From positions 358,728 through 422,727 of the forward strand of contig NZ_JAUOTO010000009.1 of NCBI RefSeq assembly GCF_030546645.1: a stretch of DNA of 64,000 bases, given 5' to 3'. The stretch is from Flavitalea plasmicola (GTDB lineage: Bacteria > Bacteroidota > Bacteroidia > Chitinophagales > Chitinophagaceae). Positions within the stretch are counted from its first letter, which is position 1. The number at the start of each line of letters is the position of its first letter. The translations under genes and the position numbers were made by a program. Under the pieces are notes generated by a model. The model was not told where the DNA came from. It made no database searches and saw only the letters and a program-made list of their open reading frames with translations. This document shows, piece after piece, positions 1 to 9,870 of the stretch.

Positions 1-2
1 TC

Positions 3-3000
3 ACGTATGACACTACTTATAAGCTAGGTAGTCTCACTTACTCCATTCGTATCAGTCGCCCGGCCAATATGTTCAAGGCTGGAGATCCGGACACGGCCTC
101 GCGTCCTGCGATCATCACCATGCCTGGTCAGGGTGAAATGGGGACGAATCTCGCGAAATTGCAATCTTTCGGACCACATTACTGGCTTAACAACGGATGG
201 GATGGCAGTGTAGTCCTTGGTAACGGGACACATTACCCGATCCTGATCACGATGATCTGCAGTTATACGTATGTTCAGCCGGAATGGAACCTAGCGGTCC
301 TCAACTATTTATTGAATACTTATCATATCAAAAGGAATTCGGTGCACCTGGGCGGTCTTTCGCAGGGTGCATTTACGTGGTCGGCCATGATCACGTATGA
401 GTCGAGTCCCGGGGCGGAGGATGGGATGAAGCCTGTCACCAGCCTTACGATCCTATCGGGTGCGGCGACGGTGCAGCCGGGTCCGGGATATCCTTATTTC
501 GGGCATTGGGCGAAGAAGTATGGCGGCAAGCTGTTTGCCACGGTGGGCTATGGAGATGCTCAGGTGATCAATCCTCCACTGGTGGCCAAGGCCATGAACG
601 ATTCGGTGCCCGGGTCGGCCTATTTCACTTATAATAATGTCGGTGGCGGCACCCATTGCTGCTGGAATACAGAATATGATCCGAAGGCGCTGAACTGGCA
701 ATCTTTTGCGCCGATGGGCCCTTATATTACGACGAGCACGGATACGAATTCCAGGGGAACCTATTACAAAGGGGAGTCTATTTTTCAGTGGATGCTGCGA
801 CAGGGGGATACTACGCTGGTGGGATCGGGCACTCCGACGGTGCCTGCCGGGCCAGTGATGACGCCTCCGACCGTGAGTGCCGGGGCCGATCAAAATATTA
901 CGCTGCCACAGACTTCCGCGACGTTGACGGGGACTGCCACGCCGGCCACCGGAACTACGATTGCCAGCATAGCCTGGACGCAGGAGAGCGGTGCGACTGC
1001 CACTATTACCAATCCGGGTTCGGTCAGTACGACAGTGACGGGCCTTGCTGCCGGCGTATATGTGTTTAAGCTAACGGTAACCAGCGACGCGGGTGTGACG
1101 TCCGTTTCCACGGTAACCCTCACGGTGAAAGCTTCTGTTCTGCAGGATCCTGTCGTTAGTGCGGGGACTAATCAGACGATCACGCTGCCTACGAGCACCG
1201 TGACGCTGGGTGGATCTGCCTCGGACCCCAATGGTGGGACGATCGTGACGTATGCCTGGACGCAGAAGAGCGGTACTGCCGCGGTGATCAATTCGGCTGC
1301 AGCGGCTACCACGACTGTGATGGGATTGTCGGCCGGGACCAGCGTGTTCACCCTGACCGTGACGACCAGTGAGGGAACGACGGCATCCGCGGACGTGACC
1401 ATCACGGTGAACCCCGCAACGTCTGTTCCTGCTTCGGGTCCTTTGCCTATCAAGAAAGTAATTGTATGTGAGTATCGGGTATTCTATATTGGCAGTGACA
1501 ACAATGTATATGGATGGAATGGGGGCGGCGCTCTGAAGGTGTTCCCCATCGGAGGCAATCAGGTAGTGGATGGGGACGGAGCGTTCAACCAGTTCCGTGT
1601 GTTGGATGACAAAGGTTATATCTGGTCGTCGCGTGTGGACTGGACGTTGGTAACAGACCGGGTAGAGACTGATACGACCGGCGCTCCTTTCGACAAGAAT
1701 GTAAAAGTTTTCGCCTATAAGAATACCACGCTTACTGTCCGTACGGACGGCAGCCTGTGGTATTATGGGAATGACGATTATAACCTGTTCTCTACGGCGG
1801 GTGTCACGGGCATGCGACCTGTGCAGCTTTCACCTGCCGGCATGCAGATCAAAAAAGTGGCATTGGGCAGCACCCGTATCGTCGCATTGACTGTAGCCGG
1901 GGACGTATATGAGTGGGTTATCGGCAAGGGTAAAACCCCTGTGAAGAAGACCATTCCTGCGCCAGCCATCGACGTTTTCGCCAGCCATTTCGACTATGCG
2001 GGCTGTATCGTTGAGTCGAGCGCCGGGGCGACCAACGGGTATCCTTATGTATGGGGTACTTCCTGGGGCAGCTGGGGCGCCAAGGGCGGACCGACGTATA
2101 GCACGCCTACTAATTTATCTACGCTTTGGGGATTGAAATATCCCATCAAGGAGATCTCTGTCGACTGGAATACCACGCACTATATCGACACCCAGGGTGA
2201 CATGTACGGCTTTGGGTTCAACTCACAGGGGGAGGTAGGCAATGGAGAAGAGTTTGTCAATAAGTATACTTATTCGACTTTCCCCGGATATGGATGGACG
2301 TTTACGGACAGTGAGAATCCCGTAACGGCACCTGCGGTGCAGATCGGCAAGGGGGTGAAGTGGTCCAAGCTGTATTCCAACAACTGGTTTGGATTCTATA
2401 AATATGCGCAGGCAGAGAATGGCGACCTTTATTCATGGGGTCGTGGCAAGGCGCTCGTGTTGGGTAACGGCTTTTCCTGTGTGCAGGAGGCCGCTCACCC
2501 GAATGCGCTGGACGTACTGGTACCCACGCTGGTGACGCCTATGTCCACGACCAGCCAGTCCTATGACTGGACACCGCCTGCCATCAGTGCCGGGGTCAAC
2601 CAGACCATTACCAGCACGACGGCTACTCTTACCGGCACCGCCACTGCGCCGCAACTGATCAAGAATACCACTACGGCGGCCAATGGCATCAACCGGGTAG
2701 GCTACAATATCATATCCTACAAATGGACGCAGGTGAGCGGCCCTGCCGCCACGATCACCAATCCGAACAGCGCCACCACTACGGTGACGGGCATGACGCC
2801 TGGCACGTATGTGTTCAACCTGCTGACTACGGACAATAACACCGGAACGCAGAGTGCGAATGTCACTATTACCGTGTCTTCCACAGCGCCTGGCAACAAA
2901 GCCCCGACAGCCAATGCGGGGCCTGACCAGACCATCACGCTGCCTACTAATAGCGTTAATCTGACAGGTAGCGGGACGGATTCGGATGGCACTATTGCAT

Positions 3001-5741
3001 CCTACACCTGGCAGAAAATAACCGGTCCTTCGAATCCAGCCATCGTAACTGCATCGCAGGCCAATACGCAGGTGAATAACCTGGTGGCTGGCGTGTATAC
3101 TTTCCAGCTGACCGTATTTGACAACCAGGGTGCGACCGGACTGGATACCGTACAGATCACCGTGAAGCCTGCACCCGTGGTCCCGGGACCTCCTGTAGCC
3201 AATGCGGGGGCCGACCAGACCATTACATTGCCGACGAGCAGTGTAACGCTGACAGGCAGTGGTTCCGAGGTGAATGGAACGATCACCGGCTATGCATGGA
3301 CGCAGGTGACGGGCCCTGCCGGAGCAGTCTTTGGTTCAGCCGACAAGGCGACAACGACCGTGACCGGACTGGTGAAGGGCGTTTATACTTTCCAATTAAA
3401 AGTAACTGATAACAGCGGTGTGACGGCAACCGATCTTGTGACGGTGATCGTGAATGCGGCGATCGTCCCGGGACCTCCCGTAGCGAATGCGGGGGCCGAT
3501 CAGACCATTACATTGCCGACGAGCAGCGTAACGCTGACGGGCAGCGGTTCTGAAGTGAATGGAACGATCACCGGCTATGCCTGGACACAGGTGACGGGCC
3601 CTGCCGGGGCAGTCTTTGGTTCGGCCGATCAGGCGACGACGACCGTGACCGGGCTGGTGAAGGGCGTTTATACCTTCCAATTGAGAGTAACTGATAACAG
3701 TGGCGTGACGGCAACGGATCTTGTGACGGTGATCGTGAATGCGGCGATCGTCCCGGGTCCTCCTGTAGCGAATGCGGGCGCTGACCAGACGATCACGCTG
3801 CCTACGAATAGTGTAACGCTTGCAGGCAGTGGTTCTGAAGTGAATGGAACGATCACCGGCTATGCGTGGACGCAGGTGACGGGACCTGCCGGGGCCGTCT
3901 TTGGTTCAGCCGATAAGGCGACGACAACCGTGACCGGGCTGGTGCAGGGCGTCTATACTTTCCAATTAAAAGTAACAGATAACAGCGGCGTAACGGCTAC
4001 GGATGTAGTGACGGTGATCGTCAATGCGGCAGTTGTTCCCGGCACGCCTGTAGCTGATGCGGGTACCGACCAGGTGATCACGCTGCCTACGAATAGTGTT
4101 ACGCTGACGGGCAACGGTTCTGAGGTGAATGGAACGATCACGGGCTATGCATGGGTGCAGGTGAATGGTCCTGCCGGCGCAGTCTTTGGTTCGGCCGACA
4201 AGGCTACAACAACGGTGACCGGACTGGTTGCGGGCGTATATACCTTCCAGATCACCGTGACGGACAATGCCGGTGTGCAGGCTGTGGACGTGGTGAAGGT
4301 GACGGTGAACCCGGCGGTGGTGCCCGGGACGCCAGTAGCAAATGCGGGTGCTGACCAGGTCATTACCCTGCCTACGAATAGCGTCACGCTGACGGGCAGT
4401 GGTTCTGAAGTGAATGGTACGGTCACCAGCTATGCATGGACCCAGGTGAATGGACCTGCCGCAGCAGTGTTCGGATCTGCCGATAAAGCTACGACGACCG
4501 TGACCGGACTGGTTGCGGGCGTATATACCTTCCAGATCACCGTGACGGATAATTCCGGTGTGGAAGCTGTGGATGTGGTGAAAGTGACGGTGAACCCGGC
4601 GGTCGTACCGGGGGCACCCGTGGCGAATGCGGGCGCTGACCAGGTGATAACGCTGCCTGTGAATAGTGCAACCTTAACGGGCAGTGGTTCAGAAGTGAAT
4701 GGTACAATCACGGTTTATGCCTGGACACAGGTGAACGGGCCTGCCACAGCAGTGTTCGGATCTGCCGACAAGGCAACGACGACGGTGGGTTCATTGGTCC
4801 AGGGTATCTATACTTTCCAATTGACTGTGACGGATAATTCCGGTGTAGAAGCTGTAGATGTCGTCAAGGTGACGGTGAACCCTGCTGTTGGAGCGTCGAA
4901 CCAGGCTCCTGTGGCTGATGCCGGCGTGGATAAGATCGTGCCTGACGGGACGACGGTGGACCTGGATGGATCCGGCTCCTACGACCCTGATGGAACGATT
5001 GTGAAATACCAGTGGGTACAGATATCCGGCGCCGGAGGTGTGACCTTATCGGGCTCTAATACTGCAACGCCGGGTGTGTATGGTCTGACCCCCGGAGTAT
5101 ATGTGTTCCAACTGACCGTGACGGATGATAAGGGCGCTACGGGCACTGCAACGGTGCAAGTCACAGTGACGACGGCTAACACTACGCCGAACCCGATAGC
5201 CATTGCCGGCAACGACACTACGCTGGTGTTGCCCGATGTGCAGTCAACGCTGCTGGATGGGTCGTTGTCCTATGACCGGGGCGCAACGCTGGTAAGCTAC
5301 CAATGGAGGCAGATCTCGGGCCCTGTGAAGGTGACGATAGCCGATGCTGCCAACAGCAAGACGATGGCACAAGGCTTCCAGGCCGGGGTATATAAGTTCG
5401 AGCTGACTGTGACGGATGACAAGGGGTTGAGCGCTTCGGACACCGTGACCGTATTTGTGCAGAGCAATTTCCGTACGGTGGGGTTTGTCAAGCTGTATCC
5501 CAACCCAGTATATGCGGGCAACCAGATCATTGTGGAAGGACAGAACGACTATGTCGGAAAGATCAGGTATACCATCTATGATATGGGTGGCAGGCTGGTG
5601 AAGGCCCTGGAGGCGGATAAACAATCGCCGTACCTGCAGCAGGCCATTTCATTGGGAAGCATAGGCAAGGGCGTATATATGATGACGGTGATGTTTGAAG
5701 GGGTGAAGAAGCCTGTGGTGCTGCAATTTGTAGTAGACTAA
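3..5741 (+). CDS. Giant secreted hydrolase/RCC1/PKD protein with T9SS type A tail (5' partial)
   Basis: The reading frame is open to the left edge. The first in-frame ATG is at 69, but sensible protein precedes it, so the true start and signal peptide lie outside the window. Counting from that Met, residues 1-240 look like an alpha/beta-hydrolase (esterase or depolymerase type), with the nucleophile elbow GGLSQGAF around Ser98. Two PKD/REJ-like beta-sandwich domains follow (about 265-460), then RCC1-like repeats with YGWNGG and YVWGTSWG blades (about 465-860), then about ten PKD-type domains, and finally a type A T9SS sorting domain (VKLYPNPV to the C-terminus, about 1805-1890). The protein is probably exported by T9SS and anchored or released at the cell surface. 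The substrate is unknown. The combination of hydrolase, RCC1 and PKD is unusual. Confidence 0.9.
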   Translation, partial: TYDTTYKLGSLTYSIRISRPANMFKAGDPDTASRPAIITMPGQGEMGTNLAKLQSFGPHYWLNNGWDGSVVLGNGTHYPILITMICSYTYVQPEWNLAVLNYLLNTYHIKRNSVHLGGLSQGAFTWSAMITYESSPGAEDGMKPVTSLTILSGAATVQPGPGYPYFGHWAKKYGGKLFATVGYGDAQVINPPLVAKAMNDSVPGSAYFTYNNVGGGTHCCWNTEYDPKALNWQSFAPMGPYITTSTDTNSRGTYYKGESIFQWMLRQGDTTLVGSGTPTVPAGPVMTPPTVSAGADQNITLPQTSATLTGTATPATGTTIASIAWTQESGATATITNPGSVSTTVTGLAAGVYVFKLTVTSDAGVTSVSTVTLTVKASVLQDPVVSAGTNQTITLPTSTVTLGGSASDPNGGTIVTYAWTQKSGTAAVINSAAAATTTVMGLSAGTSVFTLTVTTSEGTTASADVTITVNPATSVPASGPLPIKKVIVCEYRVFYIGSDNNVYGWNGGGALKVFPIGGNQVVDGDGAFNQFRVLDDKGYIWSSRVDWTLVTDRVETDTTGAPFDKNVKVFAYKNTTLTVRTDGSLWYYGNDDYNLFSTAGVTGMRPVQLSPAGMQIKKVALGSTRIVALTVAGDVYEWVIGKGKTPVKKTIPAPAIDVFASHFDYAGCIVESSAGATNGYPYVWGTSWGSWGAKGGPTYSTPTNLSTLWGLKYPIKEISVDWNTTHYIDTQGDMYGFGFNSQGEVGNGEEFVNKYTYSTFPGYGWTFTDSENPVTAPAVQIGKGVKWSKLYSNNWFGFYKYAQAENGDLYSWGRGKALVLGNGFSCVQEAAHPNALDVLVPTLVTPMSTTSQSYDWTPPAISAGVNQTITSTTATLTGTATAPQLIKNTTTAANGINRVGYNIISYKWTQVSGPAATITNPNSATTTVTGMTPGTYVFNLLTTDNNTGTQSANVTITVSSTAPGNKAPTANAGPDQTITLPTNSVNLTGSGTDSDGTIASYTWQKITGPSNPAIVTASQANTQVNNLVAGVYTFQLTVFDNQGATGLDTVQITVKPAPVVPGPPVANAGADQTITLPTSSVTLTGSGSEVNGTITGYAWTQVTGPAGAVFGSADKATTTVTGLVKGVYTFQLKVTDNSGVTATDLVTVIVNAAIVPGPPVANAGADQTITLPTSSVTLTGSGSEVNGTITGYAWTQVTGPAGAVFGSADQATTTVTGLVKGVYTFQLRVTDNSGVTATDLVTVIVNAAIVPGPPVANAGADQTITLPTNSVTLAGSGSEVNGTITGYAWTQVTGPAGAVFGSADKATTTVTGLVQGVYTFQLKVTDNSGVTATDVVTVIVNAAVVPGTPVADAGTDQVITLPTNSVTLTGNGSEVNGTITGYAWVQVNGPAGAVFGSADKATTTVTGLVAGVYTFQITVTDNAGVQAVDVVKVTVNPAVVPGTPVANAGADQVITLPTNSVTLTGSGSEVNGTVTSYAWTQVNGPAAAVFGSADKATTTVTGLVAGVYTFQITVTDNSGVEAVDVVKVTVNPAVVPGAPVANAGADQVITLPVNSATLTGSGSEVNGTITVYAWTQVNGPATAVFGSADKATTTVGSLVQGIYTFQLTVTDNSGVEAVDVVKVTVNPAVGASNQAPVADAGVDKIVPDGTTVDLDGSGSYDPDGTIVKYQWVQISGAGGVTLSGSNTATPGVYGLTPGVYVFQLTVTDDKGATGTATVQVTVTTANTTPNPIAIAGNDTTLVLPDVQSTLLDGSLSYDRGATLVSYQWRQISGPVKVTIADAANSKTMAQGFQAGVYKFELTVTDDKGLSASDTVTVFVQSNFRTVGFVKLYPNPVYAGNQIIVEGQNDYVGKIRYTIYDMGGRLVKALEADKQSPYLQQAISLGSIGKGVYMMTVMFEGVKKPVVLQFVVD
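3180..4889 (+). repeat. Six tandem 285-bp repeats encoding PKD domains
   Basis: A 285-bp (95-codon) unit starts at 3180, 3465, 3750, 4035, 4320 and 4605. Each unit encodes one PKD-like domain starting near VPGPPVANAGADQ and including GYAWTQVTGPAGAVFGSAD. The exact spacing and long stretches of identical nucleotides, strongest among the first three units, point to recent duplication within the gene. Such arrays are prone to copy-number change and to assembly collapse. Confidence 0.93.
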
Positions 5742-5763
5742 TTGGAGTTGGTTGTATACTCAA

Positions 5764-5796
5764 GGGGGCCGTCTGATGACGGCCCCCATTTTTTTA
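5764..5796 (+). terminator. Rho-independent terminator
   Basis: A perfect 10-bp GC-rich stem (5764-5773 with 5778-5787) closes a TGAT loop and is followed by a run of seven T. It lies 23 bases after the stop of the giant hydrolase/PKD gene and before the end of the convergent methyltransferase gene. Confidence 0.9.
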
Positions 5797-5800
5797 TTTC

Positions 5801-6874
5801 TTATTTTTCGAATATCAGGATCGGGTATTCGCCTTTGAGCCCATATTTCTCGGGCTGCTGGTCTTCTTTTTTATATAACCAATCGAGGATCTGGCGGCCG
5901 AAGAGGGGTTTGTGAATGTAGAGTTTCATGAAGCGTACGTCGAGCGTGCGCCACACAGCCAATTTAAAGGGGAAGGGCAGGTTCTTTTTGAAATACTCAT
6001 AGGGATGGGCATGGAAATAGAGGATCTTGCCTGCCTGGGCTTTGCCTACCAGTCTTTTCAGCCGGCCTTTGATGAAGGAGAAACCACGTACGGGCAGCAG
6101 CCAGAAGTTCATCCAGGGTGAATGTTTGAACCATTCGTATACGATAACTCCCTTGCCTTTATGCGCCAGAATGCGGTAGAGCTCTTTCATGGCGGTGACC
6201 TGCTCGTCTTTGGGGATATGGTAAATGGTATTCAGGGAAACGAAGCCGTCGATGGCATTGTCCTTGAAGGGCATATTGGTCATATCGCAGAGGACGCAGA
6301 TGCCTTTGTCGCCCAGCTTGCGTTTGGCTTCGGACAGCGCCTGGAAGGAGAAGTCCACGCAGATGCGGTATTTGTAATTAGCCGAGTACTGGAGATAGTC
6401 CGGGAATTGCAGCGCGCCGGAAGCGGCGTCCAGCATGTAGGTGCCGGACGGGTTGAGGTACCGGCTGACACGGTCGTGGCATTTTTTGATATACTCTTTT
6501 GAAACGTCCCGGAGGTCTTCGAAAATGACGGCGTCCTCATAGTCGCCTTTTTCGTCGGCGAACCAGCCTTTTTCGTCATAGAAGTTCTTCACCATCTGTT
6601 TGTCAGCGCTGAGCGCTTCCTTCAGCAGGTGTTGCTTTGAATCTACCCAGGCAAGGTCCTTCAGGAGCAGGATGATCTCTTTGATGATGGGGAAGATATA
6701 GTCCCCCCGCACCGAGATGAGTCCTTTGGAAATGTTGGTGGAGACGGGGGTGCCATCTGCCTGCCAGACGGAGCCGGCTGCTATTTTACGGTTGAGTTCC
6801 TCGATCTCGGCGGGCGTCAGTGCCCGGAGATCGGCGCCCGTGAAAGGGCATTTAACAATAGATATCCATTCCAT
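5801..6874 (-). CDS. Class I SAM-dependent methyltransferase with Trm112-like N-terminus
   Basis: The protein has 357 residues and an ATG start. The first 60 residues (CPFTGADL, then a small beta region ending in FPIIKEI) resemble the Trm112/UPF0434-like extension seen on some methyltransferases. The SAM-binding core follows, with a motif I variant YMLDAASGALQFPDY near 145, an acidic strand end (CVDFS) and LNTIYHIP as motif IV/V. The substrate is not evident. It is the second gene of a pair, 24 bases after a glycosyltransferase, which suggests modification of a lipid, glycan or secondary product. The two share a strand and probably a transcript. Methyltransferase is a confident call; the role is open. 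Confidence 0.8.
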   Translation of the reverse strand: MEWISIVKCPFTGADLRALTPAEIEELNRKIAAGSVWQADGTPVSTNISKGLISVRGDYIFPIIKEIILLLKDLAWVDSKQHLLKEALSADKQMVKNFYDEKGWFADEKGDYEDAVIFEDLRDVSKEYIKKCHDRVSRYLNPSGTYMLDAASGALQFPDYLQYSANYKYRICVDFSFQALSEAKRKLGDKGICVLCDMTNMPFKDNAIDGFVSLNTIYHIPKDEQVTAMKELYRILAHKGKGVIVYEWFKHSPWMNFWLLPVRGFSFIKGRLKRLVGKAQAGKILYFHAHPYEYFKKNLPFPFKLAVWRTLDVRFMKLYIHKPLFGRQILDWLYKKEDQQPEKYGLKGEYPILIFEK

Positions 6875-6898
6875 GTGCCAGGTTGAGTATTACAATAT

Positions 6899-8185
6899 TT
6901 AACTTTCAGTAGTAAATTTTCCGGTTGATTCGATGGCCCTGTACAATTCGTCGACGGAGTTTTCCCAGCTATGGCTTTGGGCAAAGCTGATCCTTGCATT
7001 TGCTTTTTCCTGGCTGTTGGCTGCCAGGGCTTTTTTAATGAGCCCGGTATATTCCCCCGGCTGATCAGCCAGGTAGGTATGATCTTCGAAGATCTTCATA
7101 GCAACGGTGCGCGTAGCGACCACGGGTTTCCCCATGGCCAGGTATTCGTCAATTTTCAAGGGGTAGTTGCCACGGGTGATGGTATTGTTGAATTGGGGGT
7201 TGATGCAGACGTCGAAGGCCTTTACATAGGAGGCCAGTTGATCGAAAGGTTTGCGGCCTTTGAAATGGATATTTGGTAGGTTATGCAGGTCGCTTTGCAG
7301 GAATTTTTCATCCTCTGGCCCGACCAGAACTATATTCCAATCCGGGTTTTCCGTAGCGATGCTGCGGAGGATGTCATGGTCCAGCCGGGAGGAGTCCAGG
7401 GCGCCTATATAGCCGATGATGGGGCGGCTGATGGACTGCATGTCCTGCGGAAGCGGATGCGCTTTGGAGGGGTCGAAAGCTTCCAGGTTGCAGCCCTGAC
7501 CGATGTACCAGGACCTTGGGTTCATGGTGCTGCTGTATTCTGCGAAATAGGTGGAATTGGCCACCACCAAGTCTGACTTGCGGATCAGCTGCGGTTCGAT
7601 GACTGAAGTATGCCGCTTCCAGTAGTCGAAGCCTTGCAGGAAATCACGGAGGTAGTATATATAGAGGGAAGGCTTCAGTAATTCTTTCAGATAGAAACCA
7701 TTATATGGATCGTTGTCATTAAAAATAATGATATCCCGGAACCCCAGCTGTTTGCAGGCTTTTTTTATTTCCCGGGCATAGCGGAGGGAGTTGAAATAAT
7801 TCACCACCTGGAAAAGGCCTGTAAAAGGCAGCCAGTTAGCCGAATCGATGACACAGTCGGGATAGAATTCCCAAATGTTGGGCCCTATGGGGCGGATGAG
7901 CTCCTGTTTTTTTTTAAGGGCATCGATATGGGGGGTGAACTTAGGGTCAGAATTGGTGAGGAAGATCTTGCGTTTGACAGGGATGTTGACATATATTACC
8001 CGATTGTGTTCCGCCAGCAGGAGCGCGATGTCCTTTGCATTGCAGCCCATGGGGAAATACCAGGGTTGCAGACCCACTACCACAATATCCTTGTTCCTTA
8101 AAACAGGGGTTGGATGTTGCACCTTTTCGGGTATGCGCTGTTGGCTATTTGGAGAGGAACGTGGAGAACTATTCAAAATAGTCAT
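6899..8185 (-). CDS. Glycosyltransferase, GT4-like (GT-B fold)
   Basis: A 428-residue soluble protein. An ATG at 8185 is preferred to an in-frame TTG at 8227, because the extra 14 residues carry no conserved features and the recognisable fold begins later, at DIVVVGLQPWYF. The C-terminal half has the GT-B donor-site pattern: GYIGALD, NWNIVLVGPED-like and FKGRKPFDQLASYVKAFDV segments, followed by a loop with KIDEYLAMGKPVVATR, typical of GT4/GT1 enzymes binding a nucleotide sugar. It probably transfers a sugar to a cell-surface glycan or lipid carrier. It precedes the methyltransferase gene on the same strand and diverges from a GT-C-like membrane protein gene. Confidence 0.82.
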   Translation of the reverse strand: MTILNSSPRSSPNSQQRIPEKVQHPTPVLRNKDIVVVGLQPWYFPMGCNAKDIALLLAEHNRVIYVNIPVKRKIFLTNSDPKFTPHIDALKKKQELIRPIGPNIWEFYPDCVIDSANWLPFTGLFQVVNYFNSLRYAREIKKACKQLGFRDIIIFNDNDPYNGFYLKELLKPSLYIYYLRDFLQGFDYWKRHTSVIEPQLIRKSDLVVANSTYFAEYSSTMNPRSWYIGQGCNLEAFDPSKAHPLPQDMQSISRPIIGYIGALDSSRLDHDILRSIATENPDWNIVLVGPEDEKFLQSDLHNLPNIHFKGRKPFDQLASYVKAFDVCINPQFNNTITRGNYPLKIDEYLAMGKPVVATRTVAMKIFEDHTYLADQPGEYTGLIKKALAANSQEKANARISFAQSHSWENSVDELYRAIESTGKFTTES

Positions 8186-8221
8186 ATGTAAATATAACGA
8201 ATGTATAATATAACGGATTTT

Positions 8222-8254
8222 ACGCAAAAAACTTGCGTTTTCGGGTAATTTCCC
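8222..8254. promoter_or_regulatory. Two short inverted repeats in a divergent promoter region
   Basis: Between the divergent glycosyltransferase genes lie ACGCAA-N5-TTGCGT (8222-8238) and CGGG-N6-CCCG (8241-8254). They could be operator sites or hairpins. No consensus promoter box was recognised, so the role is a guess. Confidence 0.25.
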
Positions 8255-8292
8255 GGTATATTTATAACGTTAACAAATATAAAAAATAAATT

Positions 8293-9810
8293 GTGCAGCC
8301 CTTCTCTTTTTTTAGCCAACGTCCGCGTCTTCTGATCTTTTCCCTATATTTTGTTTCACTTTGTTACCTGGCTTTTCTGGTGTTCTCCAATCAGCCGGGG
8401 ATCTTCTTTTCGGGTGATGGGGGGATGAAGTTCATGGTGGTGAAGCAATTGCAGGGCGGGCATGGGTTTAAATACCTGTATTTGCCCCAGCCGGCATGGG
8501 TGCATGAGATCTGGAGTAAGGGATTTTTTCCTTTCAGGGATCCTTTTATCTATCCTACGCCGCAAGGGGATCTATTTTCATTTCCTCCTTATTTTCAGCT
8601 GATCAGTGCTAAATTTTACGGATGGTTCGGCGATGCCGGCTTATATGTGCTGCCGGTGGTCAGCGCTATTCTTTTGTGGGGGGTGATGATCGTGCTGCTG
8701 CGGCTGACGGGTATCCCGGACCAACTGGTTGCACTGCTGCTGGCGATCCTGGTATTCTGTTCGCCTTTGACCTTGTATGGCGCGGTGTATTGGGAGCATA
8801 TGCCGGCTGTGCTGCTGTTGTGTGCGGGGATCGCAGTTTTGCTGAGGCCGGGTATGGCAGTTGGATACCTCTTTCTTCTCGGGTTGTTATCGGGGCTTTC
8901 CGTTTGGCTGCGGCCGGAAGCCATCGCCATGAATATTTTATTCGGCGTGGCTGCGCTGGTGATGTACCGGCGGGAACGGCACCGGGGCATTCCCTGGTTT
9001 TTAGCGGGGATGGCCATAACGATGGCAGGTTTTCTGGCGATGAATCACCGGTGGTTTGGATCGCTGCTGGGGGTGCATAGTTTCCAGGTACTACAGGATC
9101 ATCCCTTATTTTACAAGATAGGCAAGGGAGCCAAGAATTTTTTTCTCATAAACTGGATTTCAATCCGATATTTTCCTTTGATCCTGGCGACGCCCATCGT
9201 TTTGTACCAATGGTGGAAGGGCAGGATACGGCTGGAGCAGCGCACTGTTTTGTTTTTGGCCGTGATAGCCTCTTTTTGTTGTCTCAGCCCGTTTATGTTG
9301 CCCAATGATGGCGGCATGCAATGGGGCGCCCGTTATTTCCTGGTGGTGATACCACTGTTCCTTGTGGCGATAGCGTTGGTTATAAAGGAGTTGGGGATGA
9401 GATTGCCAGGTTGGGTTTATGGGGTCCTGGTTGTGGCGTTGGTGTATGCGTTCCTGCTGAACAGCATTGGCGGCGGCGTGTACAAGCTGCGCCAGGCTAA
9501 TTTCACCCGGATCAAGCCGGCGATGGAATTTCTCCGGCAGCAGCAGGGGGACGTGATCGTGGTCGGGTCCGAGTTCATTCCAATGGAGCTGGGCAGCCTT
9601 TTTGATGAGAAGTATTTTTTCCTTTCGGAAAAGGATTCCAGCTTTAGCGGGCTGCATGCGTTGTTGCGGCAGCAGCATATCCGGGAATATTTATTTATAA
9701 ATCAGGAAGATAAAAGTCCTGCGTTTCCCAATTTACTGCAGCAGGACGGGGGCAAAGAACTCATAAAAAAGGGAAATTATTATTTCGCACGGTATGCAGT
9801 TCCGGAGTAA
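8293..9810 (+). CDS. GT-C-like integral membrane glycosyltransferase
   Basis: A 505-residue protein starting at GTG, with about ten hydrophobic segments. The first periplasmic loop has the sequence FFSGDGGMKFMVVKQL, which fits the acidic catalytic motif of polyprenyl-phosphate-sugar transferases (PMT/ArnT/GT39-like, GT-C fold). A C-terminal soluble tail (about 410-505) follows the last membrane segment. Known members move a sugar from a polyprenyl phosphate donor to a lipid, glycan or protein on the outer face of the inner membrane. The gene lies just upstream of the exosortase module and close to a predicted polyprenyl-phospho-arabinose operon, so a lipid-linked pentose donor is possible; that link is inference. 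Confidence 0.68.
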   Translation: MQPFSFFSQRPRLLIFSLYFVSLCYLAFLVFSNQPGIFFSGDGGMKFMVVKQLQGGHGFKYLYLPQPAWVHEIWSKGFFPFRDPFIYPTPQGDLFSFPPYFQLISAKFYGWFGDAGLYVLPVVSAILLWGVMIVLLRLTGIPDQLVALLLAILVFCSPLTLYGAVYWEHMPAVLLLCAGIAVLLRPGMAVGYLFLLGLLSGLSVWLRPEAIAMNILFGVAALVMYRRERHRGIPWFLAGMAITMAGFLAMNHRWFGSLLGVHSFQVLQDHPLFYKIGKGAKNFFLINWISIRYFPLILATPIVLYQWWKGRIRLEQRTVLFLAVIASFCCLSPFMLPNDGGMQWGARYFLVVIPLFLVAIALVIKELGMRLPGWVYGVLVVALVYAFLLNSIGGGVYKLRQANFTRIKPAMEFLRQQQGDVIVVGSEFIPMELGSLFDEKYFFLSEKDSSFSGLHALLRQQHIREYLFINQEDKSPAFPNLLQQDGGKELIKKGNYYFARYAVPE

Positions 9811-9854
9811 AACTTTCGAACTAATCGACAAATACAAATAAATTGTAGGAAAGT

Positions 9855-9870
9855 TTTGATTTAGATCAAA
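9855..9870. promoter_or_regulatory. FNR/CRP-type palindrome (TTTGAT-N4-ATCAAA)
   Basis: A perfect 6+6 inverted repeat with a 4-base spacer contains the exact FNR-type consensus TTGAT-N4-ATCAA. It lies 182 bases before the ATG of the exosortase substrate candidate and 45 bases after the preceding stop codon. A second inverted repeat, ACCGT-N7-ACGGT, follows at 9874-9890. Crp/Fnr-family regulators are common in Bacteroidota, but binding here is only inferred. The rest of the 241-base gap shows no gene. Confidence 0.4.

Noticed and set aside
7875..8213. 112-codon plus-strand frame over the glycosyltransferase start
   Set aside because: It is antisense to the glycosyltransferase coding sequence and lacks any signal of its own.
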